The notes under the pieces: model-generated | What the model saw: the letters and a program-made list of their open reading frames with translations, nothing else | Databases searched by the model: none | Told to the model about the DNA's origin: nothing | Source of the DNA: Cryptomeria japonica | Taxonomy: Eukaryota > Streptophyta > Pinopsida > Cupressales > Cupressaceae | NCBI RefSeq assembly: GCF_030272615.1 | Contig: NC_081405.1 | Span: 317,427,041 to 317,491,040, forward strand | DNA length: 64,000 nt | Direction of reading: 5' to 3' | In this document: positions 9,058 to 23,425 of the stretch, piece after piece | How positions within the stretch are numbered: position 1 is the stretch's first letter | Layout of the letters: each line of letters opens with the position of its first letter | Made by a program: the position numbers and the translations under genes

Positions 9058-12000
9058 AAAATGCCCTCATTGAAGTAGTGCCCATTGGTAGCATTCTAAT
9101 CATACATGTCCCATTAAACCCTTATTTGATCTAACTCTCACCCTTAAATCTCCCACCTCCAACAAATTACTAATTAAAGGGTCTCTAAAGTCAACTACTT
9201 GACCACCTATCGTGACAAGGCACTCCAATCTAGAATATTTAATGTATAATGAACATAAAATAATAAAACAAATGACTTAGATGCAAGACAAGCTAGGTAA
9301 CAAAGTTAGAGGATGTGATATTATAAATATGCACTCTAAAAGCTCAAATGGACCTACAAAGTGTACTACAATCTTAGATCCCTTTCTAGTTTAACGTACA
9401 TGTAAATATTTTGATACAAATATACTTCTTCTTATAATATGAAGATATCATTTAGTTTTTCTTCTTCAATAATGGTTATTTGGGTGTAAGAAAAAAAGAT
9501 ATCCATCAAGAAGTATATCTCAATTCTTGCTATTTCTTTGAGAATGGAGTCTATGAATGAGATTGGAAATAGATCCTTGATAATAACTAAATATAAGATA
9601 TGAAGGCAAGAAAGGAATTTGGTGAATACAAAATTGTACCCATACTCCTCTGAGGCACTTGTAAATCCATGTGAATACCTCCTTACATTCAAAGAAATAT
9701 TTGAACAATGTAATACATAGTATTACAAAGTTCTCATTATAGAAGAGATTCAACGGATGCATGTCAGATGCATCAGATACATGTTTGGATATTGAAAAAT
9801 AGATGGTCAAATGTATGGGAATGAGTGTAATTGGAGAGGAATAGAAAATTGGAGGATAAACCTTACTTTACATACAAGTGTTTCATTTTTAAATATCCTT
9901 TTATAAATTTATTCCTTTAAAATGCTAGATGTAAAACTATATGGTAATTAGCATGGGTATGCAAATTTTACCGTTATATTTTTTTCATCATTTTGAAATG
10001 TATGTGAATCCTTGAATTGACTTGTATTTTAAACTGTATTAGGGTTCACTATTATTATTTTAGTTCAACATAAGTAATGGACCCCAATATATTAGAATCT
10101 TTAAAATAAAGAAATGTATACAATAAGTACTATTTTCGTACAAGTGAAGATAAAGACACTTGCAAGCTGAATTTTCTATTAATGATAATGTGAAAGGGAA
10201 TAAAAATTTGGTTGAATAAATTCTCCCTTTGTGGAAATAGGTGTTTGAGTCCCCCACCTATTGCATTTGTCATAGGATGACATAGTATTTCAAGGATTAT
10301 CATGCTATGTGACCAATATTTATTTAGACATGATGACAAGTCTATATGTAGAAACTTGTAAATATTTGAAAGATCGACAAATATGTGAATTAGTTATTGG
10401 ATATGCCCCTTTCATCGGTTTCATCTATAACATACAAGGAATTAGAATAGATAGAAAAATAGTACATGAAATCCAAATGCAAGTATGTGAAATATGTAAA
10501 ATAAATGAGTACTGTGAATGTACCATGCAATAATTATATAAAGTATATTAAATAATAAGACATGGAAAACACGTAAGATAGCAATAGTAACATAATATTC
10601 ACCCTAATAATATGAAAGTCAAAATGATGATACAACCCTAAATAGATAGATAATACCTATATAAGTACATAAGACATTAGGATAGACCAATATTAACTTT
10701 CAATGACATATATTAATAGCACTAAAATATCATATTAATTTATATGACATATATTAACTGTGGTGATACTAATGTGATTGCCTACATATGAACGAGCTTC
10801 TTGGTTCCCTTATTGTGCTCACACCCTTTATTTATTTATTTATGGGAAAGATGTTGGAATGCTAAGAACCGAGGTTGTGATGGGGAGCGAGATGTAAAGA
10901 TGTATTCAAATATCTTAAGGTAGAAAATAATAATGGAAGAGAGCTACACCCAACCTATCTAGTCAGGTCTAGTAGTTATCACTGAACTAAGTAGATTAAC
11001 TATGTTTAACTTATATATAGTAGATAAGACATCTTGGACAATTGTGTAAGATGGACTAAGTTCCATGATTCAATAGAAATGTTTTTCAATTTTCTTGTAA
11101 ATTATGAAATAATAAACATATAGGTTGGCTATAGACTATAATAGATTATATATTTTATTTTTATGAAATAAGAGACAAGAAACATATAGGAAATTTTTTC
11201 CTATTATAGGACTACATAATCAAAATGAAAAGAGGAAATAGTAATGAAAATATAATGACATAGAAGTGATCTATTACTCAAGGCATTGCATATGGTCACT
11301 TCAATTTCATCTACTTAATTTCCCATCAACATACTACTAAGCTTAAATACAACTCAAACAAGAATCATCATATTAAATATAATTACATCAAATATTTGTT
11401 AATTTTTTTGAAAAAAAGCTATACTCATAGTAGAAAACGTTTCAAATAAAATTTCAAAAATACTTAAATAGTGGAAATAGAAGGCTTAGCATAGAAAGGT
11501 AAACTAAGGTCTTAATCAATCACTACATCCATTTATTTCATTAAGGGGAATAATCAATAGGATCCAACTTTAGTTCCAAAAGAGAGTGGGATGTTGTATA
11601 TGATTATCCTCCTCTTTTTGTATTTTTTCTATGTGATTACATGTAATAAATAGATTAAATGCTAGGAACTTGACAATATTTAGCATAAACATCTAGGAAT
11701 ATAATAAATTGTAAACATAAAGATATAAATGATAAAAATAGACATAGAAAGGTACCTAATGTTGAAACCTAAGCTTGAAAATGCTAGACCGATGTGTTAG
11801 GTGCCTTATTCCTTTTAGGTGCCTTACAAAATAAGAATTTGGATTCTAGATCATAATTCTCCTAAAATCATGCTCTTTGAAATTTAGCTACAGTGTATCA
11901 TATTGTTGTTATTATTGACATTGTCCATGAGGTTTTGTATGTTGTGAATATAGAACTATGTGTCTTAGTCCACCCTCTACGACTCTACAAATTTCAAAAA

Positions 12001-13880
12001 TAAAACTTGTAACATACACATAAAAAAGAGGGAAAATATTTGGTCTATTGTATAAGGGCTTGCCTAAGTTAAACTTTGGGTAGGAATTAACCTCCACTAC
12101 AACAATGATAATTAGAAAAGAGAGTGTGTGCCTTATAGGGTAGAGGCTAAGTTTGAAGTAAAATGTCGAATTGAAATAATATTACCTCCAACTTGATAAT
12201 GGTGGTGATGCAATGCTCTTTGGATAAGGCCTTAAAGGGTTGATGTAATAGCACAACATGATAAGAAATAAATGGCATAATCATAAAATCACAATTGCAC
12301 GTAGGTTGTTATATCTTGTTTCTCCATATTATTTACATCTAAAGATACTTTCTCTAATGCTTTCTCTAAAATTGATCTCTATAATGCTTTCTCAATTATG
12401 ACTAAGTAGAAATATTTAGAAGAAGGATCAAGCACCCTACTCACACTAAGAGAATCCAAGAGCTAGTAAATAGGTGAGTAGCTTAGAATCACAATGTCTC
12501 CATATTTCTTTAAAAATTTCTCAAGGGATTATATAAAACATAGTGGTGATCGTTATGGGAATTTTTAAGCCAAGTACCATTTAAGTCTCATAAATTTTGA
12601 GGAATGAAAACCAAATATATGGGTTATGAATATTTAGGTGCACTCTCTAGATTATTACCAAAATTAGCTTATACAAAGATTAATTTTATGAATTTAGATG
12701 AATTCTAATAGTGGGTATCAAAACCTAATAGGCACCAAATCACTCATATCTAAGGTATATCTCCCAACATTTACTTTAGAATGTACATTATTTAATTCAA
12801 GTTTAATTACTATATGAGGATTTGAACTAAGGCAAACCGCTATCCACAACCCCTTTTTCTTTCTTTATATTTGTAGGGAATTGATTGAGGAGCCACGACT
12901 GAAGATTCTAATAGAGTTGATGATAACAAATAGGTTTTGATTTCAACTGAGTGAAAAGTAGAGGATTAAGGCAACCTACCAGCCTAGTCTTGAGGAGTTT
13001 GCCTAAGTTTTTAATAGTGAATCCACTGCATCTCCTTGATTTTCAAAAGACCCCACTTGCATGTCTTAGAGATATAGGACCAAGATGACCTAGCATCTAG
13101 GTCCCTACAATTTAGACTTAACTTTTAGGAATAGGTTATGATCTTGTCCTTTTTCTCAAATTCCTCTATTTGGCTCTATTTTCTATTTGTAGTAGTCTAT
13201 TATTACTATTTCACTTCAATTCTCCATCTTTTCATCCCAACTTCACAATATATGTCCAATCTAAGCTAGAAAATGGGATATAAACAATACAAGTGTATCT
13301 AATAAATATTTTACCTATTTTCCTATTTGAATTGTGGCTAGATATATTGGACTCTACCCCCCTTTTTAATGTAATATTCCCTTAGGTGAGATTACTACTT
13401 TTATTATCTTAATTGGTGAAACCCTAATTTTCCCAACCATTACATTTTGTTGAACTTTTCGCTCTTACATTTGCAATAATTTTGATTCTGGTATCACTTC
13501 TAATTTATGTGAAATAAAAAATTAAATCTTTAACTCATATATGCAATTGAACTATATAAATATAGAGGTTAAATTCATAAAAAATGTAATCTATTCTTCT
13601 AAAATTGACTTGTGGGCTGCACAATATTTCAATTATTTCTTCAAATTTATATTGAGGATATTTATAATAGAATTTAGTAGATTTGATTAGTTTTCTATTT
13701 CAAATGTGATTAAATTATTTCTTAGTTAGATTTATTAAAATCTTATGTTGGATAATGTTTTCTTTTACTTTACATTACATCCTTTCATCCATAGTACTCC
13801 TTCATATGGCATCATTATGATTTGAAAAATATTTTCCACTTGAAAATTTAATCTCTTAAAGATATTATCCATGTTGTATG
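9058..13880. other. AT-rich sequence with no recognised feature
   Basis: About 4.8 kb between the LTR of element X and the 3' LTR of element B. Open frames are below 100 codons, lie on both strands and show no family motif. I see no LTR pair, zinc knuckle, polymerase motif, tRNA or clear tandem array. It is probably the oldest layer here, either host intergenic DNA or transposons decayed beyond recognition. Confidence 0.5.
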
Positions 13881-15081
13881 TGTTAGAATAACCCTTGAAC
13901 AAATGAGAGGGGGTGGGGTGAATCAATTGTTAACAAATTATGTAAATTAAAGCACTTAAAACCTTATACTAGTATAACTGATTAAGCATTAAAGTAGAAT
14001 TGAAAAGCATAGAATCAATACCATGCAACCATAACACATAACACCATGATTTGTACGTGGAAAACCTTAGTAAGGGAAAACCACGGTGGGAAACCCTACC
14101 CACAGTCAGATGATGCTTTTGCAGCAAGTATATGGTTACAATAGGGGTTTGCACATGCAAGAAGGCACACTGCCTAAAGCACACTTCTCATCACAATGGA
14201 TTCTCATTGACTACAGAGATGTCAACAACCTCAATATGTTTGGACTACAATCCAGAAAGAAGAACTATCAGTGATAGTATCAAACATGCTAGATTATAGT
14301 TTTGGATAAGCTTAATATCGAAGGTCTAAAACGTCTTACATAAACCCAGCTTGATTACCTATTATTGACCAAATCCTCTTCACAAATTATTATTACATTA
14401 TTCGCTCCTTGCCCATCATACTTCTTAATCTACAATGAGATCTTCCATACATATATACCAACCCGAGACCTAACCAATTAGGTCAGCCACACAAATGATA
14501 ATACAATAGATCGATTCAATAATCCTAAAATAAAATCATAACACATATTGGCCTAAGGTCAAAAAAATATCATCCAATCAATAAAACATCCAGGAAGCGC
14601 ATCAGAGAATCTACCAACACATTTCATGCAAATCGATCAATAACCTAGATAGCACTATACCTAAATTAGTTCCACACACACCAAAGCAATGACAACAATT
14701 AATCGAGACATGGACACGATCACCATCAACATCTTGAATCCCTTCTAGAAGCTGCACCAACACCACTTATGCATAACATCAAGGATCTTCAATAAAAAAC
14801 TATCGGTGAAACCCTTACCAAATCAATAAAGAAAGCTTACTAGAACATAAGATAGCATCCAATCATCAAGTCAATACCAACTGACTGAAACATACTTTAG
14901 AAGAATATGAACCATCCATACAAACATGTTACAACAACTAGATCATACTAGTGGAAATCAACTGATTATCTTCCAATCTAATCCACCTATCAGAAGCCAG
15001 TAACCAACCAAAACAACAAGTGTTGACATCAATGACAATACATATGTGTAACAAATAATCAATTCCATCATATGGCCAACA
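13881..15081 (-). repeat. 3' LTR of copia element B, with polypurine tract
   Basis: Full-length LTR of 1201 bp, from TGTTAGA (13881) to GGCCAACA (15081). The block ATCTCCCCCTTTGGC at 15082-15096 is, on the element strand, a purine tract ending AAAGGGGGAGAT immediately before the LTR. That identifies this as the 3' LTR. It contains the conserved copia LTR block at 14055-14090. Confidence 0.85.
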
Positions 15082-15489
15082 ATCTCCCCCTTTGGCATTG
15101 ATGGCAACACTAGATGTGAAAAACATCCAAGTACCAAGAAAATGCCAAATAAGTCTCCCCCAATGAAAGACCGCCAACAATATCCCTTGAAATGATATAG
15201 AAATGAAGCTCTAAACCAAAATGAACCAAATACTACCATACTCCAACTAAGGAGTGCAATCAATAAATAGCAATGGTTTTTCACATATATTCCTCCTGCT
15301 TTGACAACAATGCCAAAGAATCAAAATAGAATAAATATCTCGAAAACTCAAGGCTGACTACTCCCCTTAAGTAGTAGCATTGATCCATCAATCTAGATCA
15401 AAATGTAGCTCTGATAATGAATACTAGAATGATGCACAACTGCATCAATTAAGTCTCTATCAGAGGGGTAGAAACCCCCAATCTGTCTC

Positions 15490-15929
15490 TCAAATACTCA
15501 AATGATTCCCGAGAAAAAGTTTCGTGAAGATGTCTGCTATTTGCTCTTTAATGTTCACATAAACCAATGTGACTTCTTTTGCTTCCACCTTTCCCTTCAA
15601 AAAGTTATACTTGATTGATATGCACTTAGTCTTTGAGTGAAATACTGGATTCTTTGATATGTCAATAGCTACAAAATTATCATAATGGATAACTACCGGA
15701 TCATTACAACTCACTTGTATATCCTTCAGCATCTGCTTCATCCATAGAACTTGAGTATAATTGGTTGTAGCTATAACATATTCAGCTTCAATAGTAGATA
15801 AGGAAATGCATGTTCACTTCTTACTGATCCATGAAACCAACTTCTTCCCAAGGAAAAATGCTCCACCGGAAGTGCTCTTTTAGTTATCAACATCACCTGC
15901 CCAATCTACATCTGTATATGCACATAAAG
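15490..15929 (-). pseudogene. RNase H end of copia element B
   Basis: The minus strand encodes the C-terminal RNase H of a Ty1/copia polyprotein: 'CAYTDVDWAGDVDN', stop, 'KSTSGGAFFLGKKLVSWISK', 'SLSTIEAEYVIATT', 'IHYDNFVAIDISKNPVFHSK' and 'QIADIFTKLF'. The first catalytic Asp (TDVDW) and the EAEY Glu are visible. The frame is broken by at least two stops. Upstream it is cut at 15929 by insertion I; its missing N-terminal neighbour is at 36471. The 3' untranslated part of the element runs from 15489 to the polypurine tract at 15096 and holds nothing else I recognise. Confidence 0.85.
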
Positions 15930-15934
15930 AAAAT

Positions 15935-15974
15935 GTTACCAAAATTTTATCATGTCATCTAAAATTTTGGTGAC
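15935..15974. repeat. 15-bp inverted repeat at the edge of insertion I
   Basis: GTTACCAAAATTTTA (15935-15949) and TAAAATTTTGGTGAC (15960-15974) are complementary at 14 of 15 positions around a 10-base loop. The hairpin starts six bases inside the probable target duplication. Terminal hairpins occur in some transposon classes, but the CTRR end of Helitrons is not seen. Confidence 0.75.
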
Positions 15975-18900
15975 CTATTATAGGTCTTATGTATTATGGA
16001 TAAAAGGTACACAAAATTCTTTTTCAAGCTTGCTATCTTTATTGAATAAAAATGTATGTCGTATAAATATCTTATTTTCAAAAAATGCATCTATTTGAAT
16101 CAAAAGATATACATGAAAACATTTGCATAAAACACATTTTTATTCATAAATATCAATTGTATATATGATCCCACACAAGATGTGGGAATAGTTGATAAAA
16201 AAATCATACTGATCATGGAAATATAAATAGAAGAGGAACAAAACAATGTATAGAGAAAGGAAAGAAAGAGCCTATCATTGCTTGATTAGGTTGATGAGTT
16301 ATAAAGAAAAATATTTTGATCTGCTTCGTTGGTCCAAGCATCTTGTTGTTCACCCCATGTGTTGACCTGATACAAAGAGATAAATGTTTTGTTAGAGCTT
16401 CAGGTTATTCCTTTCACTCCTACATACATAAAGGTACCTCTACTGTGCATACACTGCTATATCATATTCAGAATAGATCAGATCAATGCATAAAAGATGC
16501 CATGGTATATTAGTAAGAACCATGTTTTCATCTAACTCATTTATTTCATGTGCAGATGTAGGTTTACATATCACAAATTTTATGTATACATGTTAAAATA
16601 GGCTCTTGAAGGGCTTGAGCTCAGCATACATGTCATTACTCACATAGTGACACTAATCAACTACCAAATAGGAACACAACCATATCCAAAGTCCCATGTA
16701 CTATCACCGAATGACAATAAAAACTATCATTCAATGATAACGCATACAACAGTGAATAGAAATGCATCCCATGGTCGATAGATGAATAGAGTCATAATAT
16801 GAGTAAATACAATATGGAAGGTTTCAAAAAGATAGTGGGAAACCTCATGACGAGTTCAGAGAAAAGAATATCTGACAGTAAAATAAAGAGCATCTTATAG
16901 ATGGCAACAAAGGATGTAGACAACTAAATCCATGTTCATACCTTAAATTGCATTTATAGTTTAAAAGGGGATGAATAAGGACATCTACATTCAAAGAATG
17001 GTGAACATTGACAGAGACAAAAAGTAAAAATAAAAATAAAATCAGTGACTTCTTGTGTAATAATTTTTTTTAATGGTATTCACAAAAGTACCAAAGGACA
17101 AAAATGAAAAATAATAGTACAACCAATAGAAACATGAGCCATCAGATAGTGATGATAGCAGTTACATAGTGTTGGGATACAAAAGGCCTTCATAACACCC
17201 ATACCATAGCAGTCCAACACAAATCATATGAATAAAAGAACATTATTAAAGGAGAGTAAATAAAGTTACAACATTGGCAAAAATGATGGTTCATAATCAC
17301 CATGCAACTATTATTATCACTATACAAATAACAGTCAAATAATCACTTCACTACCACACAGAGAAGACCCAAAACATAATAGCAAAGAGGAATCAATCTC
17401 AGAAGATATGACAGTGACTAATAAGAAGTCTATCAAGAGTTTTATAACATTCAACATAGTTTCAAGGAACCTGGAAAATAATAATAAGAGAAAGATGGTC
17501 TCAAAAAGACACTAAAAGAAGCATCAAATGTAGACAGGGGCTGAAAACAATGACTGAGAATAGTAGATTTCTAAAGCAGCAAACCATTCAAAATAGCTGA
17601 GCATACATACCATATACAACATTCAAGGTAGCAGTTAGAGCATAGAGATTGGTACCATGGTCCATGCAAAGTACAGGACAAAGAATAAGATGACTATCAA
17701 AGATGTTAAACAATCCTTGAAAGTTATCATGTTGCAGTAGTCAAAAGTGTAGTCATATGATATTATGGATAGTGAGAGTACAAAGAAGCATAAATCATCA
17801 CTCAAGGAAGAATATTACAGTCCATAAATGACATATCTGAGCTAAAATGGTTACTACTATGATAGTGCATCATAGGAAAGTGATTTAAAGTTTGCAGCAG
17901 AACCAAATGTAGTCAATTGAAACTAGAGATTACCACTCTTTACAGCAGCATTATTAACATATAGTAATGAACACAATGCAGTATCAAGAAAGTAAATACA
18001 TTGTTGGGAAAGTAGTTGAAAACAGTCTTCTGATGAACAACATATTTTATGCAGAGAGCACCCAAGACTGCAAGTAATCCTAGATAGGGGTAGAAAGAAA
18101 ATACTGAGCATCATATGATAGAGCACAATAATCAAGTTTGTAGTCTTTATACTCTAAATGTACAATCACAAAAGGAATATAAAAAAAAAACTCATGAAAT
18201 TTAATTATTAGTATCACAACTAAGGCATGTATGAGTAATTATATGTGTAAGAGTAAGTTCTAAAGTAATCTAGGTGTTCACAAAGAAAAATTCAGTCCTT
18301 ATCATAGATTTTTAGTTACAAGAATTGTTTTCGAAAAGTTACAATGATTTCCAAAATAACAAGTGTCCTTGATAGTGAAGAGAATACATCACAGATTACA
18401 AAGAGAAGAGACAGTGAGTTAAGCATTATAATTGTTTGAGCAAATGATAATAAATAGTGAAACAACTATTAAGGAGCAGTACCTATACTTAAAGGATAGA
18501 GGCAATATTTAATATAAGCCGTCAATAATGATCAATGGAGTCCCTACCAAATCAAATTTTTTAGTCCTTAAATGTAGCCTTTCAATAGGTTTTGACATCG
18601 CCAAAACCTATGAAAGAGATAAAAATATGCAATGAAGAGACAATATGCAATCAGTATAGTTAAGAGGACATTATTGTAGTCATGATATACATTCAAATTA
18701 TTGTTTTAATCAAAGTTCACAACTACATATAATATCATAGCAGAATAACACCCTTGCAATGGCAGCCACAATCATTAAAGGAATGTCACAGTTCCATGTG
18801 TATTCACAAACATAAAGGATAAAATAGAAACTTTAATCTTGGGGGTCTACAAAAAGAACAATGAGTAGTCTTTTCAAAATTTTACTATCCAAACAATGAC

Positions 18901-20147
18901 ACAGTAATCTAGGTGTAAGGTTACAAGAGTTGAATGGTACAAAGATAGTGCATAAGTGAAGAGATTTAATACGCATTAAAAAAAAGGTTCATAGTCATAG
19001 TCACTACAATAATGATAGTGAAGATGGATTCATATCAAAAGGATAGTCATAAATGATCACAATAATGATCAACCATAACCTCAAGAACAATCAAATTCAA
19101 TCCTCAAGACAATTGGAAGTTTTGAAGACATGGGTTATCAAGTCAACAATTCCAATCATAGTGTTCAATATCAAATGCATGATACAGTCACATTGATTCC
19201 ATTATTTCTACAAAATCCAGATGCATTGGGTGAATTTTTCACAAAAATTAGAGAACTTCGAGACAAAAAACCCCAGTCAAAATTGCACAACCCAATTTGT
19301 ATTTATCTATATACATTCACCAAAACATTTATCTTTTTGCATGAAAACTGAAGCATCGATAATGTCACTGACATAAAAAAATTGCAAACAATTTAACAAA
19401 GCATACAAGGTTGTTTTCAAGCATAGTGTAATGCCCCGCTAGGAACCCCAAAGGATCACCACATATAAGGGTGAAATATTTTTTTATTTTTTTTTAAGTA
19501 TAAATCATATGAAGTGCATTAATTACTACAATAACACTATAACAACACAAGCAAAAGACTTACACCGGAATTCCTTAAGGGTTACCAACAAACAATTAAA
19601 CTAAAAGTTAAATTCCACAATTACGATTAATCAAATATTCCATCATTTACTAAAAAACATAATAAGCCATATGCGATAACAAATTATTCTATTTGAAAGA
19701 TTGAAAGGATACAATATAATTTCTCTTCAATAAAGAATTTAAACTAACCATATAGAAAGTTGATAAATAACATCCAAACTTAGGATTACATTGATCTTCC
19801 AATACATGGCTCTCAATACATATAAAGTTTACAACCTAACCAAATTACAAGGTTACATAAATTCATTTATACAATTGACCACATACGTCTCCAAAGACTA
19901 ATAATCTCCACATGAGATAAAGCATGAGTCATGAACCATAGGAACACCTATGAAGCTAATCCTCGCATGAAGGTACGAACAAGAACATTTGATGTGAAGT
20001 GACACTACCACCCAACCATGTTATTCCCAAAATGGAATCACCCCACTATGCTAGGAGATAGCAGAGGACTCTCAAGGAAGCATAAGCATGACATGGTTGA
20101 AAAAACAATACGACTCCATGACAATACAATACGACTCCACAATATTC

Positions 20148-20229
20148 CAAGTGACTCAACATCACAATACTCAAGTGAATCGACATCACAATACACAAGT
20201 GACTTGACATAATAATACACAAGTGACCC
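20148..20229 (+). repeat. 24-bp tandem repeat, three units plus a partial one
   Basis: Units start at 20148, 20172 and 20196, each close to CAAGTGACTCGACATCACAA plus TACA, followed by a partial unit at 20220. The matching place in the other LTR (28918-28947) has only one full unit and the partial one, so the copy number changed after the element inserted. Confidence 0.85.
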
Positions 20230-21286
20230 TAAACAGAGAGTGTCATCACATAGCTTAAGATGGTTACCATGGTAGGCCTCCATAGGTCCCGGCCCCCATT
20301 CTGACTTATCCTAGTAACCTTTCCTGAACCTCCGACTCGAACTAAGTTTCATGTGAACCCTACCAACCCTTCATGATGAAAAGGTTGTCGGTTTGCCATT
20401 CTAGGCCTTCCCACTACACCTTGAGCCTATACAAGCACTCAACCATGCATGGGGTACAATATCTTATATAATTTTTATAAACTACCCACCTCCTAATCAA
20501 ATTATTAGGTTATCACTTATTAATTGACTTTTGAGGGGTTATCATGCCACTTTGGGTACAAGCCCCACTCAAAAGCCACTATCTCAAAGGACACTAAGCA
20601 AACATGGTCACTCCATGAGCACCCTATGATGAAGCAGACAACCATAACACCACTATCCAAATACAAGTGGTCAAACAAGGACATACTGACTCTTGGTTAA
20701 CCACAAGGAAAAGACACTACATGGTTAAGACAATGAGGTCATCATACATCAATTGATCAAAAGGTACCAAATACGCCACAATAGGATGACTAAACCACAA
20801 ATGAGAAATAATCACCAATAATACTCTTTGCAAGGAAAGCTAATATTGCTAAGTCCGCACTCAGACAATCTTTGAGAAAATAGCATCGTAAACACTTGCA
20901 AATACCATTGATCGAAATTTCAATAAAAACACCCTTTAATTAATGCATCATTCAGAAACGTCATTCACTTCTATTTAATTTCCAAGTTCAATACACCAAT
21001 ATAGAATAAAATCCATATTAATTATTCAACCAAATAACAATATGAATTATATAAACATGTGATCTATTTCCAAAAATACATCCAAATTTATCAATTTCAA
21101 TTAATAATTCCAAAGCCTTGATTTCAATAAATAAATTTATTAAATCAATATAAAAATCACTTTATAACTACCATTAATATATAACAATAATTGCAACTTT
21201 AAAATTCAATGCATTTAAAAAATAGTTAACGACACATTTAATTGTGCCACGAAGTGTAAACGACACACGGGGGCAAAAACCTACCC

Positions 21287-21510
21287 GTGGTAGTGTTGGT
21301 GCTTCTAGTAGCAGATACTAATTATCGGTAGTGTTGCTATCGCAAGTAGTAGGCACTACCGCTAGTAGTGCTACTACCGACATGTAGTAGTACTACCATC
21401 CGGTAGCAATGCTACCATGTAGCAGGACACTATCGTCTGGTAGCGCTGCTATGGCGTAGCAACCCTACCAACTCATAGTGTAGCTACCGCATAGCAGGAC
21501 ACTACCATCC
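21287..21510. repeat. Clustered short palindromic GTAGC/GCTAC repeats in the T LTR
   Basis: About 220 bp packed with variants of GGTAGCACTGCTACC: GTAGTG, GTAGCA, CTACCG and GGTAG alternate in both orientations at roughly 10-20 base intervals. It is GC-richer than the rest of the LTR and would fold into many small hairpins. A diverged counterpart is at 30012-30297. Confidence 0.7.
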
Positions 21511-23377
21511 CACATGGCTGGGATAGACCACCATGTGGGGAGGGGGTGAAACTATAATAAAACAATTTATTATAAATAAATAAAAAATATATAATATAAA
21601 CCAATACATCCCCTATTCATTTCACGAGAGCACATACATAGTGCCCAAATCCAAAAATACAAAAGGATTATTTACCAATAAGGTAAATGGTTAATTAATA
21701 ACACACAAGAGCCCCAATTATAATGAGATTGGGAAATATAAAAATAATTTAAAAGATAGGAGAAGGATTATAATAAATTTGTTCACTTCCATTACATGGG
21801 CAGAATTCCTTGCATCTTGCAAGGGAAAATAACCAATTTTTGCCAACATAAGCCTCAAATCTTGAGCAAATAGATACTAGAAAACACACAACAAACTAAA
21901 TCTAATTCTTTCTATTCCAAATAGAAGAGATAATTCAAGAACTTGATTTTCAAGAACAAATAACAAACATCTAATAGAAAGATGAACCTTTTCTTTTCCA
22001 TATGCAAACATTTGATATCAATTCAACAAAATCATCAATCATAGAGACTATTTCTTTCATTCTAGTCATTCAACAAGAATTTACAAAGAGATTTATATTT
22101 TTCCAACATACAGGAAGCAATTAAAACATTCAAAATTAAATTGCAAAACAAGAAGAGATTATCCAACCTTCAAGCAAACTAGGAAGCAAATTGAATGGAA
22201 GAATCCCAATCTTGCAAACCAAAACCAATTCTAGCTCCTCTTCCAAAATAGTTTTCCAATTTTCTCCTTCAAAATTATGTCTCCCTCTTCCTGTGAACTT
22301 CCAGGAATATATGGGAAAATATATTTCAACCTAAACTTTCGAGGTTAAAATTTTTTCCAACCAATCAGATTAAATTATTTAAAAAGTAAAAACAATCAGA
22401 TTTACCTTTTTCCATACACAATTCTTTTCCAATAAAATAAAATACCAAAGTCAAATAGAAAGGTAAAAGGAAAAGCTTTTATTTATATTTAATTTCCTAT
22501 TTTCATAATACTTTCTTTCAACATAAGAATTTAGTATTAAAATGGCAAGGCAATCACTTATTTCTTTTCACAATATATTTAAATACAACTTTACACAATA
22601 AAATAAGCCAATTTAACCATTTAATATAGAAAAACATTAATTTAATTAAATCAATAATCTCAATAGCATAATAATTAACTAATTACGCCAACACAAATAT
22701 AGCATCATCCACTCAATTAAATAACCATTTAAATAAACGGAAACACACAAAATGAGGAATGCTCAAATGACGATTCACAAGATGAGACACTAAAGCACTC
22801 TGACTCGCATACCGTTCAACTGGGGAAAAATGACTAACTGACAACACTCACATGAGTGTAACTGCAGTTCAAGATAGCATTCAAAAACTATCTCCTCCAC
22901 TCCCATCGTACATATAAGGCACGCTCAGACCTATGAAACCAGGTGGAGTCAATACCCTGTACCTACCTGGTACTTGTACCTGCAATATCCTGCACCAAAC
23001 AACCACATGTGCATATAGAAAAATATATATAAACAGACACAACACACACACTGATGAAGGAGAATAGTGAATCTCCCTAACTCATCGAAGTGAGTGGTGG
23101 AAAATCATCCCCTCTCATCCCATACACTTGCAAACACGCAACATATAAATAATGCATCACATATATGAGGTAAAAGTGTTAGTCCATGATAATGATCCAT
23201 AAAATAACATTAATCATAAGCATTGAGATACTGCATGAAGGCATACACCAAAAAACTAGATAGAGCACGAAATAACATCGCATAAATTCTGAATCAATAC
23301 ACAATAATGTTCCACTAAATAGTCAATGGAAGTCAAACATAGATACAAAAAGAATCTGATTGAGGAGGGGTACTACA

Positions 23378-23396
23378 TCCCCCCCCCCAAAAAAAA
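23378..23396 (-). other. Polypurine-tract region of element T
   Basis: T, ten C and eight A directly right of the 3' LTR. On the element strand this is a run of ten G followed by A just before the LTR start TGTAGTACC, the expected place for plus-strand priming. The A run reads T8 on the element strand, so only the G10A part is a true purine tract. Confidence 0.7.
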
Positions 23397-23425
23397 CTAG
23401 GCTTACTCTTAGAAGCCTAAAACAA

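Larger units (their letters stand above)
19427..23377 (-). repeat. 3' LTR of element T (3951 bp)
   Basis: Runs from TGTAATGCCCCGC to GGTACTACA. It matches 28206-32152 along its whole length with many scattered substitutions and small indels. Besides ordinary AT-rich sequence it holds a 24-bp tandem repeat (20148-20229) and a GC-richer block of short palindromic repeats (21287-21510). Confidence 0.9.

Noticed and set aside
9058-13880. A host gene in the gap between elements X and B.
   Set aside because: Only short open frames without motifs; no splice-and-exon pattern or conserved protein piece could be read.
14938-15284. Minus-strand frames of 80-108 codons at the B LTR end.
   Set aside because: They cross the LTR terminus and polypurine tract and change content at the boundary, so they are chance frames.
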